The notes beneath the pieces are model-generated. The model did not search any database. It was not told the origin of the DNA and saw only the letters and a list, made by a program, of their open reading frames with translations. Source: Limnohabitans planktonicus II-D5 (GTDB lineage Bacteria; Pseudomonadota; Gammaproteobacteria; Burkholderiales; Burkholderiaceae_C). From it: a stretch of DNA of 64,000 bases. The position numbers and the translations under genes are program-made. The stretch spans positions 124,001 to 188,000 of the forward strand of contig NZ_LFYT02000001.1 of NCBI RefSeq assembly GCF_001270065.2. The letters are read 5' to 3'. Shown here in pieces: positions 34,154 to 42,338 of this stretch (its first letter is position 1; each line of letters begins with the position of its first letter).

Positions 34154-35694
34154 GCGGCGCTGCCTTTCGCCACGGATTTGCGCAGTTCGGTTTTTTGGAC
34201 TTTGCCTGCTGCGGTCAGGGGCAGCTTGTCGCGGAATTCGTAGGTTTTGGGGCACTTGAAGGCGCTGATCTGGCCGCGGCAGTGTTGATCAAGCTCGGCT
34301 GCGGCAAGAGCCGCCCCCGGTCGCAGCACCACAAAGGCGTGCACGGCCTCGCCCCATTTTTCATGCGGCACACCAATGACGGCGCATGCGGCCACGGCGG
34401 GGTGGCTGCTCAGGGCGTTTTCGACTTCGGCGGGGTAGACGTTTTCGCCCCCGGTGATGACCATGTCTTTGATGCGGTCGATGACATACAAAAAGCCGCC
34501 TTCGTCCATGGTGCCGCCGTCTCCGGTGTGCAGCCAGCCGCCTTGCAAGGCTTGGGCAGTCTCTTCGGGGCGGCCCCAATAGCCTTGCATGACCATGGGG
34601 CCACGGATCAGGATTTCGCCCGAGGTGCCCGGCGGCAGTTCTTGGCCTTCGGCGTCAGCGATGCGGATCTCGGACGACAAGCCCGCCTGGCCTGCCGAGC
34701 GCATGCGCGGGCCGGCGAGAAAGTCCCGATCACGCGAGATTTGCAGCACCGACACCGACGCGGCGGTTTCGGTCATGCCATAGGCGTGCACAAACTGGAC
34801 TTGGGGGAAAGCGGCCAGGCCGCGCTCGAGCAGGGGCAAGGTGATGGGCGCAGCGCCCCACAAAATGCGTTCGAGCTGGGGCAGGTGCTGCGGGTTGAAG
34901 CCTTCGGTGTCGAGCAGCATTTGCAGCATGCTGGGCACGATGGCCAGGTCCGACACCCGCTCGCGGGCCATGGTGTCCACCACCTGCCTGGGCTGGAAAA
35001 CGGGCACGGTCACGCAGGTGCCGCCCACAATGGTCTGCCCCAGCATGCGGCCCAGCCCCGCCACATGGAACATGGGCGAGATGAGCAGGGTGATGTAATG
35101 CGGCGGGGTGGGCACTTCGGCCATGCGCCCCACCAGCGACGCCCAGAGGTTGCCGTGCGAGAGCATCACGCCTTTGGGAAAACCGGTGGTGCCGCCGGTG
35201 TAGACGATGGCCGCCAGCGTGTCTGGGGCGCTGCGCACATCTTCCATGGGCGATGCGGCGGCAGCTTTTTCTTCCAAACACAGGTAACCATCAGGGGCCT
35301 GAGCTTCCCCGATGTAAATCCGATGACGCAGGGCCGGGAGGGCGTCGGTCATGGCCTGCGCAGTGGCCATCAGGCCATCATCCACCGCCAGCGCACTGGC
35401 GCCGCAGTCGCCCAAGGCGTAGGCCACTTCGGCCGCTGTCCAGCGGGTGTTGATCGGGTTGATCACCAGCCCCGCCCAGGCCCCAGCCAGCAGCAACTCG
35501 ATCATGCGGTCACTGTTCAGCGCCAGCACCGACAAGCGCTCGCCCGGTTGCAAGCCCAGCGCACGCAGGGCCGACGCGGTACGGGACACCCGGTCCACCA
35601 GTTGCCGAAAAGTCTGGCGGCGGCTGCCTGTGACGGTGGCGATTTTGTCGGGGTGCCTTTGCATTGAGCGGTGCAAACCAGCGGTGAGGTGCAT
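34150..35694 (-). CDS. AMP-forming acyl-CoA ligase
   Basis: A 514-residue ANL-superfamily ligase starting MHLTAGLHRSMQRHPDK. Motifs are YTGGTTGFPKGVMLSHGN, YGMTETAAS, HTGDGGTMDEGGFLYVIDRIKDMVITGGENVYPAEVE and the catalytic Lys in LPLTAAGKVQKTEL. The ATG at 35694 has GGAG 9-12 bases upstream. The frame stays open upstream to 36228, but that extension crosses brnT/brnA coding DNA and has no ligase similarity. It forms a coupled pair with the racemase and is probably the second acid-activating enzyme of the branched-chain pathway. Confidence 0.92.
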   Translation of the reverse strand: MHLTAGLHRSMQRHPDKIATVTGSRRQTFRQLVDRVSRTASALRALGLQPGERLSVLALNSDRMIELLLAGAWAGLVINPINTRWTAAEVAYALGDCGASALAVDDGLMATAQAMTDALPALRHRIYIGEAQAPDGYLCLEEKAAAASPMEDVRSAPDTLAAIVYTGGTTGFPKGVMLSHGNLWASLVGRMAEVPTPPHYITLLISPMFHVAGLGRMLGQTIVGGTCVTVPVFQPRQVVDTMARERVSDLAIVPSMLQMLLDTEGFNPQHLPQLERILWGAAPITLPLLERGLAAFPQVQFVHAYGMTETAASVSVLQISRDRDFLAGPRMRSAGQAGLSSEIRIADAEGQELPPGTSGEILIRGPMVMQGYWGRPEETAQALQGGWLHTGDGGTMDEGGFLYVIDRIKDMVITGGENVYPAEVENALSSHPAVAACAVIGVPHEKWGEAVHAFVVLRPGAALAAAELDQHCRGQISAFKCPKTYEFRDKLPLTAAGKVQKTELRKSVAKGSAA

Positions 35695-35793
35695 GCTTGT
35701 GTCTCCATGAGCGCGGCCTGGTCGCAGGCCGTCGTTTTGAGGTGATTGCACCGCGCAGAAGGGACGGCCGCAATCGCTGCAAGACTCAAAGGC

Positions 35794-35810
35794 ATTGGCA
35801 GAAAGTGACA
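35794..35810 (-). promoter_or_regulatory. Candidate AraC-family regulator site upstream of the ligase-racemase operon
   Basis: ATTGGCAGAAAGTGACA, 100 bp upstream of the ligase start, differs at one base from the motif at 29388-29404 and has the same orientation relative to its gene. Confidence 0.6.
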
Positions 35811-35910
35811 GGGCTTCAAGCTCAAACGTCGTTTGAGGGCTAACAAGCTCTATCCCATGAGCTTTACTCACAGCATTGACACATTCATTTTCAGTAGCTA
35901 CATTAATGCT

Positions 35911-36180
35911 ATGCGTATCGAGTTCGATCCGATCAAAGACGCCTCGAATCAGATCAAACATGGTCTGTCTTTGGGCATGGCCGAAGAACTCGACTGGGAA
36001 TCCGCGCTGGTATGGGTTGACGATCGGTTTGAGTACAACGAGATGCGCATGATCGCTCTCGCACCCAAGACCGAAACCCTTTACTACGTGGCATTTGTTG
36101 ACCGGGTACCAGCGCGAAGAATCATCAGCCTTCGCCGTGCCAATCGACGGGAGGTAAAGCACTATGTCGAAAATTTCTAA
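35911..36180 (+). CDS. brnT: BrnT-family ribonuclease toxin
   Basis: An 89-residue BrnT toxin (RelE-like fold). The opening MRIEFDPIKDASNQIKHGLSLGMAEELDW and the C-terminal RIISLRRANRREVKHYVENF are typical of the family, including the Arg/His-rich ending thought to be catalytic. The frame is open from 35833, but alignment favours the ATG at 35911. It overlaps the downstream brnA by 17 bp, giving the toxin-first order of brnTA operons. Confidence 0.9.
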   Translation: MRIEFDPIKDASNQIKHGLSLGMAEELDWESALVWVDDRFEYNEMRMIALAPKTETLYYVAFVDRVPARRIISLRRANRREVKHYVENF

Positions 36181-36460
36181 GCTCCCGACTGTACGCATGC
36201 CCAGCGTGCAAGAGGACAAGGCCATCACCGCCGCCGCCCGCAGCGATCCGGATGCTCAGCCGCTCACGCCCACACAATTGAATGCCATGGTCCCACTCAA
36301 GAGTTTGCGCGGTCGCCCCAAGTCCGAGAACAAAAAACAGCTGGTTTCGGTGCGCTACAGCCCCGAAGTACTGGCCTATTTCAAGTCCACGGGCGAAGGC
36401 TGGCAGTCGCGCATGGACAGCGTGCTGCGCCAATATGTGGCCAGCCATTCGAGACCCTAA
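36164..36460 (+). CDS. brnA: BrnA-family antitoxin
   Basis: A 98-residue antitoxin with a basic C-terminal ribbon-helix-helix region: LVSVRYSPEVLAYFKSTGEGWQSRMDSVLRQYVAS. The N-terminal MPSVQEDKAITAAARSDPDAQPLTPTQLNAMVP segment is the BrnT-binding, family-typical part. It would neutralise BrnT and repress the operon. It ends 78 bp before dapD. Confidence 0.9.
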   Translation: MSKISKLPTVRMPSVQEDKAITAAARSDPDAQPLTPTQLNAMVPLKSLRGRPKSENKKQLVSVRYSPEVLAYFKSTGEGWQSRMDSVLRQYVASHSRP

Positions 36461-36538
36461 GTCGCCATCCCCGATAATCACGCCTTCAGATTTCCCCCCG
36501 GCCCGCACGCACTGCGGGCCATTTTTTCGGAGCAACAC

Positions 36539-37516
36539 ATGAGCACTTTCCAAACCACTGGCGCACGCGCCACGGGCCTGGCCACCATCGCCGCTGACGG
36601 CACCGTGCTGGACACCTGGTTCCCGGCCCCCGAACTGGCGGCCGATGTGGCCGCCAGCGGCAGCACCCGCCTGACCGAGGCCGAAGCTGTGGCGGCCCTG
36701 GGCGCTGACGTGGCCAAGGCCCTGACTGCCTGCGCCGTGCGCGGCACCACCGTGGTGGGTGTGCGCACCGAAATCAAGTCGCTGGCCGACGCGCCTGCCG
36801 ACACGCACGACGCCTACCTGCGCCTGCACCTGCTGAGCCACCGCTTGGTTCAGCCACACGGTGCCAACGTGACCGGCATTTTTGGCCTGCTGGCCAACGT
36901 GGCCTGGACCAACTTTGGCCCTTGCGCTGTGGCCGATGTGCCCGCCGCCCGCCTGAAGGCCCGCGCCAGCGGCCGCGTGCTCGAAGTCAAAGGCGTGGAC
37001 AAGTTCCCGCAGATGACCGACTACGTGATTCCGTCGGGTGTGCGCATCGCCAACGCCGACCGCGTGCGCCTGGGCGCGCACCTGGCCAGCGGCACCACCG
37101 TCATGCACGAAGGTTTTTGCAACTTCAACGCAGGCACGCTGGGTGCCAGCATGGTTGAAGGCCGCATCAGCGCAGGCGTGGTGGTGGATGACGCCAGCGA
37201 CATCGGCGGCGGCGCGTCCATCATGGGCACGCTGTCCGGTGGCGGAAAAGAAGTCATCAAAGTGGGCAAGCGCTGCCTGCTGGGCGCCAACGCAGGCATC
37301 GGCATCTCGTTGGGCGACGACTGCGTGGTCGAAGCCGGTTGCTACATCACCGGTGGCAGCCGCGTGCAGCTGCCCGATGGCAGCCTGATGAAAGCCAAAG
37401 AGCTGTCCGGCAAAAACGGCATCCTTTTCCGCCGCGATTCACAGTCGGGCGCTTTGCACGCCATTCCGCGCAACAAGAGCTGGGGCGAGTTGAACGCTGA
37501 GTTGCACAAGAACTGA
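36539..37516 (+). CDS. dapD: 2,3,4,5-tetrahydropyridine-2,6-dicarboxylate N-succinyltransferase
   Basis: A 325-residue enzyme of the lysine/diaminopimelate pathway, which succinylates tetrahydrodipicolinate using succinyl-CoA. The C-terminal half consists of left-handed beta-helix hexapeptide repeats ([69 protein letters not shown]). The long N-terminal domain resembles the variant DapD of Actinobacteria more than the 274-residue E. coli enzyme. GGAG precedes the ATG. A good terminator follows. Confidence 0.9.
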   Translation: MSTFQTTGARATGLATIAADGTVLDTWFPAPELAADVAASGSTRLTEAEAVAALGADVAKALTACAVRGTTVVGVRTEIKSLADAPADTHDAYLRLHLLSHRLVQPHGANVTGIFGLLANVAWTNFGPCAVADVPAARLKARASGRVLEVKGVDKFPQMTDYVIPSGVRIANADRVRLGAHLASGTTVMHEGFCNFNAGTLGASMVEGRISAGVVVDDASDIGGGASIMGTLSGGGKEVIKVGKRCLLGANAGIGISLGDDCVVEAGCYITGGSRVQLPDGSLMKAKELSGKNGILFRRDSQSGALHAIPRNKSWGELNAELHKN

Positions 37517-37535
37517 TTCGGTTCTGCACAAAATG

Positions 37536-37574
37536 AACGGCGGGCCTGCGCAAGTGGGCACGCCGTTTTGTTTT
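37536..37574 (+). terminator. Rho-independent terminator after dapD
   Basis: AACGGCG pairs with CGCCGTT, with additional GCC/GGC pairing inside, and the stem is followed by TTGTTTT. It begins 20 bp past the stop codon. Confidence 0.85.
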
Positions 37575-37654
37575 CCGCTCGCACAGAGGCGGGATAGAAA
37601 CTTTGCGTCGAACGCACTCAGAGACTCCCCGAGGACAACTTGCTCCGACGTCGC

Positions 37655-38986
37655 TCAAAGCCCATGCACCAACCCAGCATTGACCCGCGCCACTTCTCGG
37701 AATTCGTCACTGATGCGCGCATCCCCAGCAGCGCTTTGCCAAAACTGCAAGGCCAGCGCCCGCGCGTGTGGCCAGACGCTCAGGGTGTGGGCATTGGGGC
37801 GTGGCAGCTGACTGGCCCAGTCGCGCTCGACCACTTCACCCGCGACTGGGGCATAAAACATGGGCAACATGTCGTAGGCAGGAGCCAGTTGCCAGCGGTG
37901 CTGGTGCAGCAGCAGCGACACATTGCCATGATGGCGGTCGGTGTTGGCGATCAGGGCGCCAAAGGCGTCGAGCAGGCACAGGGTCTGGATGTCGGCGGCG
38001 CTCAAGCTTTCGGCGCCTGCGCGGCCGGTCTGCATGGCGGTGGCCGCCCATTGCGAACCGATGCCGATGTAGTGGGCGTCGTACATCTCCAAAGACACCA
38101 TGCCGATGCGACCTTGCGTCGTGCGGTCAAAGCGCCGGCTTTGCAAAAAGACGCGGCCTGCGGCCTGCACGATGTCGGTCTGCGCGGCGGCAATGCCTGC
38201 GGCTTGAAGCGTTTGCAGGGCCAGTGCTTCGCACACCAGCAGGTCGCGCCAGCGCTGGTCGGCTGGGGCGTCGCCTGTGGGCGAGAACTTAACGAGCACG
38301 GGCACACCATCCGTCACTGCGCAAAATTTGGGTTGCTCACCTCCCGCGCTGGACCCCGGAGCCGCGCTGACCAGGGCTTGCAGGGCCAGACGCGGGTAGT
38401 CTTGCTCGGGGTCGTTTACCACCGGTGTTGCGCTTTGGCCAAGCGGCATGTCCAGATAACGGTCCAGCGAAGCCGTGCCAACCAACAAATTGCCCGGCAG
38501 GTCTTCGCCTGCGCGCACCAGCGCCAACAAGATGTGTTCATCACGCCAGTGCGCCAAATGGGAAGGCAAGGCCAAGTCAGGATGCGCTTGGACAAAGGCG
38601 CGGCCCAAAAAGCCTTGGGGACGGGTGTCCATCAAAAACCAAGGCAAGCTGGGGTGAAACGCACTTTGGCCGTGGGATTTGTCGGCCTCCTCCATCCAGA
38701 AGCCGCCGCCGACCAGCGGATAAAGCGTGCCAAAAACTTGCAGCTCGCCGCCTGGCTGCACTTGGTGAATGAGCACCTGCCGGCCCACACCGGGCACATC
38801 ACGCGGCAACAGGTAACGCTGCGCCCTGGCAGCGCCCACTTTGACCACTTGGCCCGTTGCCAACAAAGGGGCCAGCAGGCGTGAAACCGTGGGCTGGCTC
38901 ACGCCCAACTGCGCCTGCAGCTCGGGGCTGCTGGCGTGGCCGTTTTGGCGTCGAAGGGCTGAGATCAGGTTTTCGGCGTCGGTCAT
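37655..38986 (-). CDS. yjjJ: HipA-family toxin YjjJ
   Basis: A 443-residue HipA-like kinase fused to an N-terminal winged helix, as in E. coli YjjJ. Residues 1-60 form the DNA-binding part (LISALRRQNGHASSPELQAQLGVSQPTVSRLLAPLLATGQVVKVG). The kinase core shows GGEQPKFCAVTDGVPVLVKFSP, catalytic-loop NTDRHHGNVSLLL with Asp and Asn, and PAYDMLPM in the metal-binding position. HipA kinases phosphorylate tRNA synthetases; YjjJ lacks a separate HipB gene because its own HTH takes that place. The ATG at 38986 is preferred; the frame extends to 39046. Confidence 0.85.
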   Translation of the reverse strand: MTDAENLISALRRQNGHASSPELQAQLGVSQPTVSRLLAPLLATGQVVKVGAARAQRYLLPRDVPGVGRQVLIHQVQPGGELQVFGTLYPLVGGGFWMEEADKSHGQSAFHPSLPWFLMDTRPQGFLGRAFVQAHPDLALPSHLAHWRDEHILLALVRAGEDLPGNLLVGTASLDRYLDMPLGQSATPVVNDPEQDYPRLALQALVSAAPGSSAGGEQPKFCAVTDGVPVLVKFSPTGDAPADQRWRDLLVCEALALQTLQAAGIAAAQTDIVQAAGRVFLQSRRFDRTTQGRIGMVSLEMYDAHYIGIGSQWAATAMQTGRAGAESLSAADIQTLCLLDAFGALIANTDRHHGNVSLLLHQHRWQLAPAYDMLPMFYAPVAGEVVERDWASQLPRPNAHTLSVWPHARALALQFWQSAAGDARISDEFREVARVNAGLVHGL

Positions 38987-39121
38987 TGAATGGATAACTG
39001 AATAAATACGCCGATGATACGGGCGTTCTAAACTGTTGTCATTCAATGATTTTTAGACATTTTCTCTTGTTAAATGCTTTTATCATGAATGGTTACAGGC
39101 TATGTGTGCCCCTTGGCCAAT

Positions 39122-41218
39122 TCACAACTTGGCCAAATGCCGCTTGGCCAGATCCACATACCAATCCAGGCACCCCGGGTTGGCCATGGCGTCTTTGTTG
39201 ACCACCTTTTCCAGCGGCTGGCCGAGCATGAGCTTTTTGATCGGCAGTTCCTGCTTCTTGCCGGACAGGGTGCGCGGGATCTCTGCCACCTGGAAGATTT
39301 CATTGGGGATGAAGCGCGGGCTGAGCGCCACCTTGATGGCGTTGTTGAGCTTGGCTTTGAGCGTGTCGTCCAGCGCCGTGCCAGGGCGCAGCACCACAAA
39401 AAGGGGCATGTAGCTTTCCTTGCCCAAATATTCCAGGTCCACCACCATCGAGTCCATGACTTCGGGCAGGGCCTCAACGGCGCTGTAGAGCTCGCTGGTA
39501 CCCATGCGCAGGCCGTGGCGGTTGATGGTGGCGTCGCTGCGGCCAAAGATCACGCAGCCTTCGCCCTCGCCTTGCGCGTTGCCGATGCGCAACCAGTCGC
39601 CGTGCCGCCACACACCGCCCATGCTGGCCGGGCCATCGCCACCACCGGGCTTGCGGCCGTGGCCTGCGGGGTACATCTCAAAATAACTGGCGAGATAGCG
39701 GGCGTTGTCCTTGTCGTTCCAGAAATACAGCGGCATGGACGGGATGGGCTGGGTGCAGACCAGCTCACCCACTTCGCCCAGAACGGGCTCGCCCGCTTCG
39801 TTCCATGACTCGACCGCGCAGCCCAGTTCGCGGCACTGCATGACGCCGGGCTCTTGCGGCAGCTCGCGGTGGCCGCCCACAAAAGCACCGGCAAAGTCGG
39901 TGCCGCCCGAGATGTTGCACCACCAAATATCGGTGCCGATTTTCCTGAATTCTTCGGTGCCCCAGCTTTGTGTTTCGGGTGACAAAGGCGATCCGGTGGT
40001 GCCCAAGGCACGGATCAGCGACAGGTCGCCGCAGCGCGACAGGTCGACTCCGGCTTTTTGGCAGTTGGCAAAAAAGGCCGCGCCTGCGCCAAAGAAGGTG
40101 ACTTTTTCTTCGGACGCCATGCGCCACAAAATGCTCCAGTCGGGGTTGTCTTTGCTGCCGCCGGGGTTGCCGTCATAAATCACGCAGGTCACGCCGTTGA
40201 GCAAGCCCGCCACCTGGGCGTTCCACATGACCCAGCCAGTGGAGCTGTACCAGTGGAAGCGCTCGCCAAAGCTGTTGGGGTGGTAGCTGCAGCCAATGTC
40301 GTTGTGCAAGATTTTGTTGGCCAGCGCCACGATCACAGTGCCGCCATGGCCGTGGACGATGGGCTTGGGCAGGCCGGTGGTGCCACTCGAATAAACAATC
40401 CACAGCGGGTGGTCAAAAGGCAGCCACATCGGCTCGAAGGCCTGCACCTCGGCGTCGTCCCGCGCGGTGATGGCGGACATCTGCACACTGGCCCCCACAT
40501 CGCAGTTGGTCAGATCGAGGGTACCCAGGTTGTCGTGCACGATGACGTGTTGCACGCTGGGCAGCGCGTCACGCAGCTCCTGCACCACGCCCATGCGGTC
40601 AAAGTCACGCCCGCCGTAGCTCACCCCGTCGACTGCGATCAGCACCTTGGGCTCGATTTGTTTGAAGCGGTCGAGCACCGCGTGGGTGCCCATGTCGGGC
40701 GCGCAAATGCTCCACACACCACCCACGCTGACGGTGGCCAAAAACGCCACCATGGCCTCAGGGATGTTGGGCAGGTAAGCGGCCACGCGGTCACCCGGCT
40801 CCACGCCCTGGGCTTGCAGGTGCAGCGCCATGGCGGCCACCTGGCGGCGCAATTCTGGCCAGCTCATCTCTCGGCGCAGGCCTTTTTCGTTGATGCTGAT
40901 GACCGCCGGAAACCCGGCCGCATGTGCGGGCTGCACATGGCGCAGCGCCTGGTGCGCGTAGTTGGTCTGGGCACCGGGGAACCACTTGGCACCGGGCATG
41001 ACGTTGCCCGCCAGCACCGCCGTGTGCGGCGTGGGCGACTGCAGTTCAAAGTAATCCCAGATGCTTTGCCAGAACGCATCGAGTTCGGAGACGGACCAGC
41101 GCCACAGTTCGTTGTAGGTGTCAAAACTCAGGCCACGGTGATCACGCAACCAGTTTTGATACAGCCGAATCTGAGGCACATAAGGTGCAGGATCGTGGGG
41201 CAATGAGGCTTTATTCAT
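39122..41218 (-). CDS. Acetoacetyl-CoA synthetase
   Basis: A 698-residue ANL-superfamily ligase that converts acetoacetate, ATP and CoA to acetoacetyl-CoA. It contains an acetyl-CoA-synthetase-type N-terminus (LWRWSVSELDAFWQSIWDYFEL), P-loop VYSSGTTGLPKPIVHGHGG, GGTDFAGAFVGG, the motif VWRHGDWLRI and the C-terminal Lys in TLSGKKQELPIKKL. The length and these blocks fit the AACS family. The ATG at 41218 is used; the frame is open to 41263. It would return ketone bodies to acetyl-CoA metabolism and is a plausible companion to branched-acid degradation, though not clustered with it. Confidence 0.92.
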   Translation of the reverse strand: MNKASLPHDPAPYVPQIRLYQNWLRDHRGLSFDTYNELWRWSVSELDAFWQSIWDYFELQSPTPHTAVLAGNVMPGAKWFPGAQTNYAHQALRHVQPAHAAGFPAVISINEKGLRREMSWPELRRQVAAMALHLQAQGVEPGDRVAAYLPNIPEAMVAFLATVSVGGVWSICAPDMGTHAVLDRFKQIEPKVLIAVDGVSYGGRDFDRMGVVQELRDALPSVQHVIVHDNLGTLDLTNCDVGASVQMSAITARDDAEVQAFEPMWLPFDHPLWIVYSSGTTGLPKPIVHGHGGTVIVALANKILHNDIGCSYHPNSFGERFHWYSSTGWVMWNAQVAGLLNGVTCVIYDGNPGGSKDNPDWSILWRMASEEKVTFFGAGAAFFANCQKAGVDLSRCGDLSLIRALGTTGSPLSPETQSWGTEEFRKIGTDIWWCNISGGTDFAGAFVGGHRELPQEPGVMQCRELGCAVESWNEAGEPVLGEVGELVCTQPIPSMPLYFWNDKDNARYLASYFEMYPAGHGRKPGGGDGPASMGGVWRHGDWLRIGNAQGEGEGCVIFGRSDATINRHGLRMGTSELYSAVEALPEVMDSMVVDLEYLGKESYMPLFVVLRPGTALDDTLKAKLNNAIKVALSPRFIPNEIFQVAEIPRTLSGKKQELPIKKLMLGQPLEKVVNKDAMANPGCLDWYVDLAKRHLAKL

Positions 41219-41292
41219 AGGCTGAGCGTAGCAGCGGCCATGCCCGGCTGTCACGACCGACAACCCTCAAAACACGCGCATAGGTGACAGGC

Positions 41293-41622
41293 TCAGCGGC
41301 TCACGGTCTCGCATCGGCCCTGGCCCGAAGCCAGCCCACGAAAGTCACTGGACCATTGGGCCTGGCGCAGATCAATCTGAATGCGCTCGTTGTCGATGGC
41401 GGTGGACACGCCATGGGGGTGGATGGAGAAGCCGTAAGGCGTCAGCCCGTCGATGCGCACGCTGCGGATGATTTTGCGGTCCCAGTCGATTTGCACCTCG
41501 CGCACCCAAGTGCTGCGGGTGGGCATGTAGGCGACCGCACACGACAAGGTCACGGTCTGTGGCGCGGCCTGCGCCTGGAATGCACAGGCCAAGGTCAATG
41601 CGCCGAACTGCTGGGGCTTCAT
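41293..41622 (-). CDS. Hypothetical secreted protein
   Basis: A 109-residue protein beginning MKPQQFGALTLACAFQAQAAPQ, a short signal peptide with likely cleavage after AQA. The mature part contains one cysteine pair candidate (LSCAVAYMPTRSTWVREVQIDWDRKIIRSVRIDGLTPYGFSIHPHGVSTAIDNERIQIDL ... GRCETVSR). No known domain is recognised. Its ATG overlaps the stop codon of the adenosyltransferase gene by 4 bp, so translation is coupled. Confidence 0.7.
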   Translation of the reverse strand: MKPQQFGALTLACAFQAQAAPQTVTLSCAVAYMPTRSTWVREVQIDWDRKIIRSVRIDGLTPYGFSIHPHGVSTAIDNERIQIDLRQAQWSSDFRGLASGQGRCETVSR

Positions 41623-42188
41623 GCGGCATCGGAGCTCTGGCTCATCCTTGCGCTTTTCCAATACACATCGTCACCGCCATTCAGGCGGTTGAGCACACGG
41701 GCCAGCACAAACATCAGATCAGACAGGCGGTTGAGGTAGTGACGAGGTGTGTCGTTCAGGGCTTCTTCGTTGCCCAAGGCCACGCAAGCGCGCTCGGCCC
41801 GGCGGGCCACGGTGCGGCACACATGGGCTTGCGACGCGCCACGGGTGCCTGCGGGCAAGATGAACTCTTCGAGCTTGGGCAGTTTGGCGTTGTATGTTTC
41901 GAGGGCCGTGTCAAGCGTTGCCACAGCTTCTACTTTCAGCAATTCAAAACCGGGAATGGACAGCTCGCCCCCCAGGTTGAACAACTGGTGCTGCACCTCG
42001 ACCAAGACCTCGCGCACATCGGCGGGCATGTCTTCACACAGCAACACGCCGATGTGCGAGTTCAGTTCGTCCACCTCGCCCATGGCATGCACACGCAAGC
42101 TGTTTTTGGACACGCGCTGGTTGTTACCCAAGCCCGTGGTGCCGTTGTCGCCGGTGCGGGTGGCGATTTGTGTGAGTCGGTTGCCCAT
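41619..42188 (-). CDS. PduO-type cob(I)alamin adenosyltransferase
   Basis: A 189-residue enzyme transferring adenosyl from ATP to cob(I)alamin. The N-terminal ATP loop IATRTGDNGTTGLGNNQRVSKNSLRVHAMGEVDELNSHIG and the helical blocks FILPAGTRGASQAHVCRTVARRAERACV and YLNRLSDLMFVLARVLNR are diagnostic. The ATG at 42188 follows a weak AGAG; the frame is open to 42266. It would supply adenosylcobalamin to enzymes elsewhere; none are in this window. It is divergent from the FAD-linked dehydrogenase. Confidence 0.92.
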   Translation of the reverse strand: MGNRLTQIATRTGDNGTTGLGNNQRVSKNSLRVHAMGEVDELNSHIGVLLCEDMPADVREVLVEVQHQLFNLGGELSIPGFELLKVEAVATLDTALETYNAKLPKLEEFILPAGTRGASQAHVCRTVARRAERACVALGNEEALNDTPRHYLNRLSDLMFVLARVLNRLNGGDDVYWKSARMSQSSDAA

Positions 42189-42338
42189 GGTGTTGCTCTC
42201 TGCAAATGATTGATTTTCTTGGGCGATTGTCTGCCATGTGGCCGCATCCTGTCTGACAAAGGACAAGCTGGCTTGTCCTGTAGGCGTAAACTGTTCTGTG
42301 AACTAACGAACAGCGGCAGTTGCACGAGGAGACACCCC

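Noticed and set aside
35695..36228. N-terminal extension of the acyl-CoA ligase reading frame
   Set aside because: The extension crosses brnT and the start of brnA on the other strand and has no ligase similarity; a good ribosome site supports the start at 35694.
37640..38884. 414-residue plus-strand open frame
   Set aside because: Antisense to yjjJ, which has intact kinase motifs.
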